Assembly (NCBI GenBank): GCA_905250075.1
Contig: CAJNOP010000012.1
Span: forward strand, 3,924,248 to 3,988,247
Direction: 5' to 3'
Length of the DNA stretch: 64,000 nt
Source of the DNA: Rotaria sp. Silwood1
Taxonomy: Eukaryota; Rotifera; Eurotatoria; Philodinida; Philodinidae
The position numbers and the translations under genes were made by a program. Of this stretch, positions 10,275-21,196 are shown piece by piece. Under the pieces are notes generated by a model, which saw nothing but the letters and a program-made list of their open reading frames with translations, had not been told where the DNA came from and did no database searches. Each line of letters starts with the position of its first letter. The first letter of the stretch is position 1.

Positions 10275-11551
10275 AAGAACATAAAATCATTTTTTTATTA
10301 TTGACTATAATACGATTTTTCTTGTTCGTTAACTTAAATTCTTGGATAATATGATCAGATCGTTTATTTATTATCCATGATTTGTTGTTATTCATCTAAG
10401 TTTTTTGTTACTCCTCATGCAAGTTTTATTCATAATCCAGATTCTGTTATTCATCATTAAGGTTTTTTTGTTGGTCATGTTCCAGGTTTTTTTAAAATTT
10501 TATATAGTACCATTAGCATGATCATATAATGGAAAGAGAAAGAGCTCAAATATCATTTTAAAAATGTCTTCTTTGAATATTTTATAGTCTTTTATCTCTT
10601 GTTCATATTCATATACATTATATATATGTTTGTGAATGGAATTAAAATTCAATGGAATCTTTTATCATAATCTTCGAACAAATTATGTTGATAATAATCA
10701 TTATATACTTTTATTCGAAAATAATCAATTTGTAATTTACTTTCTATTAAATTATTTTTAATTATTACGATGTGAAGCACTGTATAGCAGTCGTTCGTGA
10801 TTTTTTTTCTTGACTCGTCTTGAAAATCGTCATTTTATGACGCGACGATCGAAAGATCGGAGAGTCGTACAATTTTCATTCAAACGTTTTTATAAAGTTC
10901 TATGTTCGTAGATGATTAGACAAGGTGGTCACACTGAGAAGAAGCATATAATCTTCTAAACAGACGTATGACATCGATCAAGCCAGTATCCGACAGTGTA
11001 CACGAGCAGATCGATATGAAAAGGTCACCCACATTGCCGTTCCATATGTTTACATGGGTTCGATGACTGTTGAACGAACGAAATAATACAATTTGATTGC
11101 GATCGAGTAACGGAAGATGTTGATTGACACAGATATGGAATTTATTCGATAGAATTTGATCGAGATCCACATGAATTTGATGACAGTGACCAAGATGTAA
11201 ATCAATGCCAGAATTGAGCGAGGAGAAAGAAAAATGGTTTTTGTGAAATTTGAGATCATATCATTTTATATTTTTGTTACTGTTTATGAAAAAAACTGAA
11301 TAATTTACTTTTTACATGTAAAATATACGTTTGAAAACCACACTGATGAGGTACACGACTTTAGTTCTACATATAATTACATTTTTTTTTATTTTATTGA
11401 ATAATTTATTTTGAAAAAAAATGACAATTTCGACGATAAATTTATATTATTGATTCATACTCGATGCAAAATAAGAAGATTATTGTTTATTAAAAAGAAA
11501 CTATTTTCTACAATCGAAATTCTAATTTATTTTATCATTATAATAAATTAT
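10275..11551. other. Intergenic, no assigned gene
   Basis: AT-rich. A stretch of moderate GC at about 10780-11260 has open minus-strand frames (10916-11170 and 11050-11259) with some hydrophobic text, but no family motif and no matching splice sites. The end of the stretch is the 3' UTR of the DHAD gene. Confidence 0.4.
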
Positions 11552-13426
11552 TTATCCATCTGTTATGCATCCATTTGATGCTGATTGTACACATTGGACA
11601 TATTTTCGTAAATATCCTTTTTTAGGTATCTTTGCTTTAGCGGGTAATTCCCATTTAGCACGTCGTTCATTTAATTCATCTTCAGTTACGTGTAAATTAA
11701 GTGTACCATGACCTCCATTTGTTGTTAATTTTACTGAAATAATATCACCATTTTTAACTAAAGCAATAGGACCACCAACAGCTGCTTCCGGACAAATATG
11801 ACCAACAATAAATCCATGTGATGCTCCACTAAATCGTCCATCAGTAATTAAAGCACAATCTTTACCAAGACCTGCACCCATAATTGTTCCTGTTGGCTTA
11901 AGCATTTCAGGCATACCAGGACCACCACGAGGACCTTCATATCGAACAACAACAACATATTTCATACCTGAACCTTTACGAATATCACCACAAAGAAAAC
12001 CTTCAATCATTAATTCTTCACTATCATAGACAAGTGCTTGTCCTTCAAACCAAAGACCTTCTTTACCAGTTATCTTAGCAACAGCACCTTCAGGAGCTAA
12101 ATTACCACGAAGAATTTGAAGATGACCACTTGATTTTAATGGACGATCAATCGAATGAATAAGATCTTGATTACCTGGACCAGGACCTTGACGTACAGTC
12201 GATGGTATTCCTTCGATAAAACCCAAATCACGACATTCAGCCAAATTTTCAGCTAGTGTCTTGCCAGTAACTGTCATAATATCACCATGAATTCGACCTT
12301 GTGAAAGTAAATATTTAAGTACAGCAGGTGTTCCTCCAATTGAATGTAAATCTGCCATAAGATATTTGCCAGATGGTCGAAGATCAGCAATATATGGAGT
12401 ACGACTTGAAATTTCTTGAAAATCTTCTAAAGTTATTGGAACATCAGCTGCATGACCAATAGCAATTAAATGAAGTACAGAATTAGTTGAACCACCAAGA
12501 GCATTTGTCTATTGAAACTATTTGACATAAAGAAATAATAAAAAAAAATAATCACTTACCACAGTAATAGCATTTTCAAATGCTTTTCGAGTCATAATAT
12601 CTTTTGGTTTAATATCTTTTTCAAGTAATACACGTATTGCTTCTACAGCACGTTTACATTCAGCTAATTTAAGTGGATCAGCAGCAGGTGTTGATGAACT
12701 ATATGGTAATGAAAGACCCATGGCTTCAATAGCTACAGCCATTGTATTAGCAGTATACAAACCACCACAAGCTCCCTATAAACAAATATTCAAATGATAG
12801 AATTTCAAAAAACAAAAAATATATACCTCGCCTGGACAAGCATGTCGTACAACATCTTGTCTTTCTTCATCACTGATTTCACCTTTAACATATTGTGCAT
12901 AAACTTCAAATGTAGATTCAATATCAATAATTCGAGTACATGGACCTAATGTTGTATGACCAGCTCCAATTGTACCACCATAAATCATCAATGCAGGACG
13001 ATTAAGTCGAGCCATTGCAATGATACATCCAGGCATGTTCTTATCACAACCAGGTACTGCTATAAGACCATCGTACCAATGTGCGCTCATAACACTTTCA
13101 ATAGAATCAGCAATTAAATCACGTGATGGTAAAGAATATGACATGCCCGCTGTACCCATAGATATAGCATCACTAACACCTATTGTATTAAAACGCATAC
13201 CGACAAGATTATTTTTATCGATTGATTCACGCATTGATGTTTGTACACAATTAGCTAAACGAGCTAAATGCATATTGCATGGATTTCCATCGTACCACAT
13301 TGAAACAATACCAACTTGAGCTCGAGCCATATCAGGTTCAGTAAGACCTGTAGCATAGAGCATAGCTTGAGCTGTTCCATATGCTTTGTCTTGAGTTAAA
13401 TGTGAAGAATATCTATTTGACGGCAT
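11552..13426 (-). CDS. ilvD: Dihydroxy-acid dehydratase
   Basis: Three exons, 13426-12827, 12775-12560 and 12508-11552, give 590 residues with introns of 51 bp in phase 0. DHAD dehydrates 2,3-dihydroxy-isovalerate and -methylvalerate, the third common step of valine and isoleucine synthesis. The Fe-S and metal site motifs are present: 'GNPCNMH' (Cys at about residue 50), '[10 protein letters not shown]' (Cys at about 127, with the family Lys) and '[15 protein letters not shown]' (Cys at about 203). The C-terminal '[19 protein letters not shown]' block is intact. The wording is nearer to fungal and cyanobacterial DHADs than to sugar-acid dehydratases of the same superfamily. No mitochondrial presequence is evident before 'SSHLTQ'. 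Animals generally lack this pathway; introns and normal local base composition argue against contamination. Confidence 0.92.
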
Positions 13427-14068
13427 TTTAGGTCAAGACAATCAAAAGAAAATGATATATGCTGGTGTCTTCTCACCTTAAAAGGTATACAATGTGATCA
13501 GATAACTATTATTTATTCTTATCTCGAAAAGAGAAAAAGAAGAAAAAATGAAAAGGCCAGATTGGGCGATTCATGGTTCGTAATTACAAACACCGAGTAC
13601 AGAACTATGAGCGAGATTGTTTTTCAAATACTCTACAGTCACATAATAAAGGTTACATCATAAATCAAAGGGTATTTTTTAACTTTCCTATTTCATACAG
13701 ATATTAATAGTTTTCACTATTATTGTCGATATTTTACTTTTGAAGTAACAAACCTGTCTGAGTATAACCACAATTAATTTCATTCGTTGCATTCTTTCAT
13801 ACTCACACACAACTTTTTTTATTCGTTTTCGACATCAATAACAAATTACAGAAGTGAAATATTCATCGTCATCATCATACAGAGTTCTGTATGATGATTT
13901 TAATATCATTTCAAGCTAATTTTTTATATACATACATTGGTCAATACGAGAACCAAGTATTAGATAAATTGTCTTATTATTAAAAAAAAAGTTTTTCTTT
14001 TAAAAACTAATTCTCAACCTTTGTCGTTAATTAACGAGAAAATGAAAATATGCTTAAGTCAATATCGA
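13427..14068. other. Intergenic between DHAD and a tRNA gene
   Basis: AT-rich, no coding text. It must contain the DHAD promoter. There is a short inverted repeat around CATCATACAGAGTTCTGTATGATG (about 13874-13897) that could form a small hairpin. Confidence 0.4.
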
Positions 14069-14139
14069 GCACTGGTGGTTCAGTGGTAGAATGCTCGCCT
14101 GCCACGCGGGCGACCCGGGTCCGATTCCCGGCCAGTGCA
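14069..14139 (+). tRNA. tRNA-Gly(GCC)
   Basis: A 71-nt cloverleaf: acceptor GCACTGG/CCAGTGC, D-arm GTTC/GAAT, anticodon stem CTCGC/GCGGG with loop CTGCCAC (anticodon GCC), T-stem CCGGG/CCCGG and discriminator A. Box A and box B (GGTCCGATTCC) are intact, and a CTTTTTTTT-type Pol III terminator follows within 20 bp. It is uninterrupted and lies 17 kb from the tandem array of related tRNA-Gly genes. Confidence 0.97.
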
Positions 14140-14418
14140 CTCTTCTCTTTTTTTTCGTTTTTCTGATAAAACTATACAAATATTTGATTATTGATAAATT
14201 CAAATGTTTTTTTCTGTCTCTCTTGAAATAATAAACCATTTCATATCGTGTTTTTTTATATAATTACAGTTCATTTTATTTTTTTCTGATGGCACTGATA
14301 TATATATGTGTATAATATATATATGAATATGCATACTTCGAAAGAAAGAAAAAGAATTAAAACATTAGAAGACAAACCAAGAAGAAAGAGAAAAAAAGAG
14401 GAAGCAAAAATAGCATCA

Positions 14419-17400
14419 TCACGATGTAGCAACAGGCTGATGTAGAATGTTTGTTGTCGATGTTGTTAATGGATCTGTATTAATACCAATAGTCTGTTTT
14501 GTTGGTGAAACCACCGGTGATGAATGTCTATTCATAAGACTAGCTATGGACGGTAATGGTGAAATTTGTGGATGATACTGTTGTTGTTGTTGCTGCTGTT
14601 GTAAATGTGAACTTGTACCTTTTGTAAACATATCTACAATTTCATATCGTATATCAGTTATTGGTGTTAATGTTGTTGTTGATAAGTTATCTTTAATTGT
14701 TGTTAATAAATTACATGGTTGATCAAGATGAAGATGTCTTGCTGTATTATAATCAAGTAAATTTTCTGAACGTGTTGGTATTGATGTTGATAATGTTTGT
14801 AATAAATTTGTCGTTGGTATGGATGATAATATTCGTTTTGATGGTTTTGATCTTTGACGTGTTGTATGTTTTCGATTATTTAATGAGATGATTTTCGAAT
14901 CGCCTGTATCTGAAGAAATTAAACATAAAATTTTTTTATTGTACATAAAAATAATTAGTTATAATAAGCAGCAAAGCTTTTTAATTTTTTCATTGCTATT
15001 TATTTGCAAACAAAACAAAGCAAAGCACATAATTAGCAAACAGCAAATGTAAAACACTCACATGAATTATTTATATTCGTTTTAATTCCATGATTATTAT
15101 TATTATTATTATTTGCATCTAAATTATCATGTCCATTAATGAATTTCTTTTTTGTTACATGTAAATCATCATCATCATCATCAAATGTTCGATACATTTC
15201 AGCTTCGGAAGCTGTACAAGTTGATACTGAACGATCAATATCTGAACATGTATCAAGCCATGTATCAACATCATGTCCTTCGGAATTTAATTCAGTTTTA
15301 AGTACACCTAGACGTCGTTGTAATTCAATATTATTCGATGTTAATATGGCTATTTCTTGTTCATATTCACGTTCTTTTCGTGTTAAAGCCTAATAGAAAA
15401 TAATAAAATCTTATTTTCTTTCTTTTACAAGTAAATAAACAAGGATTTTACTTGAATATATTTAATAGCCATATTAAGTACTTGAAGATTTGTTATTTTT
15501 CGATCTCGTTGACATGGTACTTCGGCTTTGAGTGTATCAAAGCAATCTTTCAGATGAGCTCGTCTAAAAACAAAAAAAAAAAAAACAAAATGAAAAATTG
15601 AATTTTACTATTTTTTTTTTTTCTATTGGAAAAGTACCTTCGAGCTTCTTTTGGAGATACCATCAAGGAAAAAAAAGATAGTGATAATACAATTTTTACT
15701 TTACTATTCAATACACCTGACTATAGCTAACCAATAAAAAATGTATCAAGTGTTTTACTTTTACGTTGTTTTTTTTTTTTATTTATTTTGAAACTTTAGA
15801 AGGATTTTTGAATTGAAGGGGATTTTTTTTATTTTATTGCTGATAAGAATAGATGTCGCAACTTACCGATGTTTTTCTAATTGATTATGAATTTCACGAT
15901 CACGCAAACATGCTGTTTGACCACTAAAACGAAATTTTTTTTTTTTGTAAGAAATAAAAAAAATTTATAGATCAGAAAATATTACCGATTAGATATTTCA
16001 TTTTTTCTGTCAATATTTTGATCAATATCATCATCATCATCATCTTCATCATCATTTTGATCGGATTTCAAATGTTGTTGAGATGAATAAGATTGTTGTT
16101 GAATTGAATGATTAAGATGATGTACATTAAGATTAAGATCAAGTTGAGGACATTCTGTAAGACTTTCATCTTTGATTAATGATAATGTTGGTGGTATTAT
16201 TGTTGAATTTATATTTATTGTTGTTGATGAAAGAATACTTGTTGGAATAGAATTATTATTATTGTTATTAGGAGTTTGACGATCGCCTAAAAATTTTTTA
16301 TTCAAAAAATAAAATAAAATTATAGAATATAAATAACATACTCCACCACATTATTAAAAAACACACATACACTCGTTAAGATAATGATAAGAGTAAGTAT
16401 GTGTGTATATGCTGTGACGATTCTATCTCTTCTTTCAAATCACTCACTATATATATGGACGACTGTCTGTCCGTCTCAATAAGTAAGTCGTCAGGCAGAC
16501 GATGACGAAAAAGAAGAACAAGAAAAAAGAAAAAGGAAATGAATATGACACGCACATGCATATATATATATCTTTTCTTGTCAATGGAAGATTTATGTAC
16601 ATACAATAGGATATATATTTTATATTACTATTTCAGAATATATTTTTAATAAAAGATATGATGTTTATAGTTTTCTTCTCAATAGATATAATCTTTTCAT
16701 ACATTTTACTCGAAAAAAAAAATTGAAAAATTTTATTATCAAATTAAACACTCACTTTGGAACCATATCAATTCAGATTGCATATCTATTAATATTGCAA
16801 GACCAAAAAACGAAAGCAATAAATTGGAGTCTTCTTATATCAAAAAAAAGTAATTGACGAAAAGAAAAAACGATTGAATTGAATGCTCGTATCGACGCAC
16901 GTCACACATGAGCGAATTTTCCTGCTTTTACTATTACCGCTACATTATGCTACGACTACGAATGATGATGATTATAGTCGTATGGTCGATCGAGTGTGTC
17001 ATCACAAAAACAAAATAAAAATATAAACACATGGGCTCTTCAAGACGAATATGAGCTACCTGGCTCAATCAACCTTAACGAAACGGGAAAACAAGGACAA
17101 TTTCTTATTCTAGTTTAAAATAATCAAAGAAAATCTCTTTTTCTTTTGTTTAAATTTTATTTAATATACTTAAAAAGAAATATGATGTAAAAATAGTATT
17201 TTTCATAGCTATTTTTTCTATCTACATATGTTTACATGAATTGATTGTTAGCCACGTGCATATTTCATTCATTCATTATACACGTGGGATTCTCTATGTC
17301 TTATGATCCTTCTAACACGCGAGAAGAAAAAAAAGTTGAGACTAAATGAGTCACACTCACCTCTGACTAGCCGTTTTTTGGGTGGTATTGATTGTTGACT

Positions 17401-17445
17401 TTCCAAAATTTGTGCAGCTTGTAGCAATGTTTCAATATTCATCAT
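14419..17445 (-). CDS. MNT/MXD-type bHLH-leucine-zipper repressor
   Basis: Six exons are in phase: 17445-17361, 16286-15986, 15923-15867, 15563-15452, 15389-15062 and 14909-14419, giving 457 residues. The first exon encodes 'MMNIETLLQAAQILE', a SIN3-interaction helix almost word for word as in MNT/MAD proteins. The basic region and helix 1 follow ('REIHNQLEKHRRAHLKDCF'), then the loop and helix 2 ('KITNLQVLNMAIKYIQ') and a zipper-like helix rich in Leu/Ile. The C-terminal half is low complexity with Asn, Asp and Gln runs. Such proteins dimerise with MAX at E-boxes and recruit SIN3-HDAC to oppose MYC. I infer the same here. The length and long tail favour MNT over the shorter MXD proteins. ATG choice: two adjacent ATGs at 17445 and 17442. 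Confidence 0.88.
15638..15663 (-). other. Possible alternative first coding exon of the bHLH-Zip gene
   Basis: Within the intron before exon 4, the minus strand reads ATG at 15663 then 'MVSPKEAR' and stops at a GTACTT donor with two bases left over. That phase joins correctly to exon 4 (starting at 15563), yielding a form that lacks the SIN3-interaction helix and the DNA-binding basic region but keeps helix 1 and the zipper. It is short, so chance is possible. Confidence 0.3.
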
Positions 17446-19952
17446 CGATATGATTATTTTATATGTATATAAATATATATGTATATATAGTATTATTTCG
17501 AAACGATTTTCTTTTCTTTTTTCAAAGATATCAAATGATAATAATAACGATGGATGAATAGATGATGTTGGTTAAGGAGAAAGAGAAAAAAAACATACAC
17601 AAACACAGAAAACAAAACGTAATCAAACTATATTGTATTGAAAATTGAATGAAAAATTATTGATGTCGTTGTTATTTCTACTTTTGTTGCTGCTATTACC
17701 ACTGCTGCCATTCGATTCTTTCAGCTGCGTAAAGCATGTAGTTGTCGACTGTCGATCGGTCGTGCGGCGCTCATGATGTTGGCATTGTAGAAGAAGAAAA
17801 AAAGAGAAGAAAAAGAAGAAAAACGTGGGCATAGGCCATGCAAACACACACACAAACACGAAAGAGAAAGAAGAAGAAAAACGCGAGACGACGCCAACAA
17901 GCAATGAGGAAAGCGACAGAGAGAGAGAGAGAGAGATGAGGGCATAAAAATACAAATGATGATTTGCGTATGTGTGTGTGTCTGTGTGCTCGAGAGCCAA
18001 AAGAAGGAGGAAAAAAACGTCGATACAACGACACACAAAAGCCACGAAACAGTGTGCGTGTCAAACAAAAAAAAAAGATGTAAGAGAAGAAAGAAAAGAA
18101 AAGAAAGTGAATATAGATGTGTATGCAACTAAAGAACAAATTTACACGTGTGTAGTGTTTGCACCAGTTATGCTCTTTTTTTCTTCGTTATTATTCGACT
18201 CTCAAACGTTTGAGAAGTGCGAGTAGAAGTTACTCGTGTTTTATATATTTATATATATATATATATATACGTGTGTGTGTGTGAGCGATATAAAGAATTG
18301 CATAAAATTGAGAGCGAAAGGGAACAACAACAACAAACATATGGAATGTAAAAATACAATAGAAGCACGAGAGTTTTGCATATTCTTTTTTCCTTTTTCT
18401 TTTGTGTACCTAATTGACGGTAAAACTCGACTCAGTTTTATGCCATACGTTTCTAGACACTCGTAAAATTGATCGACAATTAACTTTTTCCTTAACCATT
18501 GACAACAGTATAAACCTTCAACAATCGACTCATTACCATTATAAAAAATAGCCTTTTTATTTTTTTTTCTTAGATTTCCATAGAAATTTGTCATACGCTC
18601 GTACTAAATGAAGGACAGCCTCAGGATTCTTCTATTTTCTACTTATATAATCATTGTTTTTTTTGTCTTATACTAAACATAGTTACACCTTATGTCAGGA
18701 TAAGAAAATCTTACTCTAACATCATGTCATTTTATGTCTAAATGAATAAATAAGAAAAAAAATAATGAGTTTTTCTTCCATATTTATATAATACTATTTA
18801 TATCTGATAGTTTTCTTGCTAGTATTATCTAAGATTTTATTGTTAATAACAATAATATTAATAGTGACAAAGAAAAAATATGAATATAATTGAGAATAAT
18901 AAATCTTTATTAAAGATAGATTCATATATCAATAATTTTATTTTTTTCTCAAAATTAAGTTATTTTTATAAAATATTCAATACTAATATAATATCTTAGC
19001 TGATTTTCTACTCTATAATAAATAAATATTTATAGGTACCTTTAAAACATCATGTATTAAAGATATATTTTCCTTAATTTTTCTTTTTATAACATAATAC
19101 TTATCTCATATGTAGCATATAAAAAGAAACAAATTTCAAGGATTCAATAATATATTCATAGATAAGATAGTACTCTTTCAAATTAAAGAGTAAACTGTGT
19201 CTGAAAGCTTTTATTTAACTCAAACAGCTGTGGTATATATTTCAAAGGTTTTTTTTTTCTACATGTCATTTCATGTTAGAAACCATCAGATCGAAAAATT
19301 TTGAATACGAATTCGAATCGTACTTCTAATTTCAACGAAATTTTTTAATCTGAATCTTCAAATCACTCTGAACATGTAAGATACTTTCTATTGATTATGT
19401 GTATTCTACTAATAACATATTCTACACATTTCTTAGACAATTGTGATAATGATTTTTTTTTTGTTCTATTTAGAATATAAATTGTTAGGTTGATCATTGT
19501 TTCTAACTCGATCAAGTATGGAACGAACCCTACAATTTGTACTCTATGCTCTTTGTTAATCGACTTAGAAAAATCTATTTATATAAAGTCAAAGTATTAT
19601 TTATGACCTTCGATATATATATATATTAATAACAAAGACAAGATTTTGCACCATAAGGTTATATATTTTTTCTTTCTTTCATTATTAGGTTTATTGAATG
19701 AAACATGTCTTCTGATGAATAATATTTATTAAAAAAGAAAAGCGAAAAGAACAAGAAAATCATATATCAGTATTTAGAAAATAAAATCAAAGTGTACTGT
19801 ACTTATTTTTATTATTACTGTTTTTTTTTTCTTTTACATTCTTATAAATAATAGTAAAATTATGTTCATATAAAAAATAAACTAAAAATCTGACAAAAAA
19901 CATTCACCATACGAAAAAAATCAACTGTTTTCATTTTGTCTAACATACATAT
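17446..19952. other. 2.5-kb 5' region of the bHLH-Zip gene, low complexity, no gene seen
   Basis: Contains GAAA/GAAGAA-rich purine tracts at 17790-18120, a (GA)n run at about 17918-17936, and a (TA)n-(GT)n run at about 18248-18283. Long open frames at 17623-18594 are artefacts of these tracts. From 18600 to 19950 it is very AT-rich with no coding text. It probably holds the 5' UTR and promoter of the minus-strand gene. Confidence 0.5.
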
Positions 19953-20811
19953 TTATTGTTCTAATTCTTTTTTCCATTTTCGAGGATGACGTTGAATAAA
20001 ACGAGCATTTGAATTAATTATTAAAATATAATTTTCATCCATTAAAACCCATTGTCCATTTTGTCCATATGGTTGAAGCATAAGTAATGGATATTCTGAA
20101 GCCATACGTATTGATTCTCCTGAATAAAGTTTTTGCATTCGTCGATCAAATAAATCAATGCGCCATTTACGATGATGTTTTAATCGTATAAGTAATGCAA
20201 TGATACCCATCGATGGATGTGCTCGGATTAGTTGGATAAATTTATCTGTACTGTATACATCAATTAGATCTGTACGTGACCAAGATCGAGATAATGTCCA
20301 TGATGGTAAACAGTAACGATAGAGAGCATCATGTCGACAAAGAATATACGTCTCATGACCAAGAACAGTGAATGACCAAAAACGATCGTATATAGATGTA
20401 GAATTAAATTGAAGTATTAATTGATTAGATTCGACAGAATAAGAACATACAACTTCATCACCTAATATTAAAAATGAATTTATAGATTTTGACCAACAAA
20501 TATCTCGAATAGTCCCATAGATATCACTAGGCCAAATAATATCATGTTGTTTTGATGTTGATAATGTGAGATCAAATAGATGAAGTTGATCAGTACCACT
20601 ATTTAGTAGAAGTAAACAAGTATCAGATATCGCTAAGCATGACGCAGTATCAATCTAAATTAGATAAAAACATAAATGATGATATGTTGAATAAAAATTA
20701 AAAAAAACTAACTTCAGACGGAATATTATGATTCAATGAACAGCATGTCAATTCATATTCATTTGTATCTGTCAGACATAGTCGCATAACTACAGTATAT
20801 TCTATAAAAGC
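19953..20811 (-). CDS. Unassigned protein, probable beta-propeller, 5' end unresolved
   Basis: Two exons, 20811-20713 and 20654-19953, join in phase 0 over a short intron and end in TAA. The text has the repeating strand pattern of a WD40-like propeller: 'CLAISDTCLLLLNSGTDQLH', 'IRDICWSKSINSFLILGD' and 'FWSFTVLGHETYILC', each with a strand-turn-strand core. The C terminus is basic ('RHPRKWKKELEQ'). The open frame extends upstream of 20811 to about 20906 with similar text ('NILIHVFDKESKDIHYFD'), but no in-frame ATG or convincing acceptor was found before a stop. It may have lost its 5' end or have an exon I could not see. No family assigned. Confidence 0.6.
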
Positions 20812-21196
20812 CTGCAAGATAGTTTTGTTTATATCAAAATAATGTATGTCTTTTGATTCTTTATCAAAGACATGGATAAGTATATTTGTCTTGTGACAAA
20901 GTAAAAAATCTTGACGTCATCTAGAAGTTTCCTTTAGAATTCAATGAAAACTAGGAATTATTAAGAAAGCTGGTTTTTTGATCGGTTATATTTTTTTGTT
21001 AATAAAAGAAAAACATTAGACGCTCATGCGTTTTGTTTTATGTGTTGTGTGTCAACCTGTAGTTCGAACAAAAAGAGTTGGGAAAAAAGCACACAGCACA
21101 CAGTTGCCTAGAAAAAGAAAACCAAGTGACTAATACATCGTATAACAAGAATAACAAGAATAACAACAAGAGTCAATGTCATTCTTTGATTTATAT
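20812..21196. other. Spacer between the propeller gene and CCT7
   Basis: Holds the unresolved 5' end of the propeller gene (to about 20906) and the 3' UTR of CCT7. No other gene is seen. Confidence 0.4.

Noticed and set aside
10916-11259. Possible receptor-like hydrophobic frames on the minus strand
   Set aside because: Considered as a decayed membrane receptor, but no family motif, consistent frame or splice site could be found.
11552-13426. Sugar-acid dehydratase (EDD or xylonate type) instead of DHAD
   Set aside because: The text from 'SSHLTQ' through '[13 protein letters not shown]' follows true DHAD of fungi and cyanobacteria more closely than the sugar-acid enzymes, though only a phylogeny would settle it.
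14054-14239. 61-codon minus-strand open frame
   Set aside because: It is the antisense of the tRNA-Gly gene plus flank, with no coding signal.
17623-18594. Long overlapping open frames on both strands
   Set aside because: All are made of GAAA/GAAGAA, GA and TA/GT tracts (text of F, S, L, H or K, E runs). No domain, start context or splicing; artefacts of low complexity.
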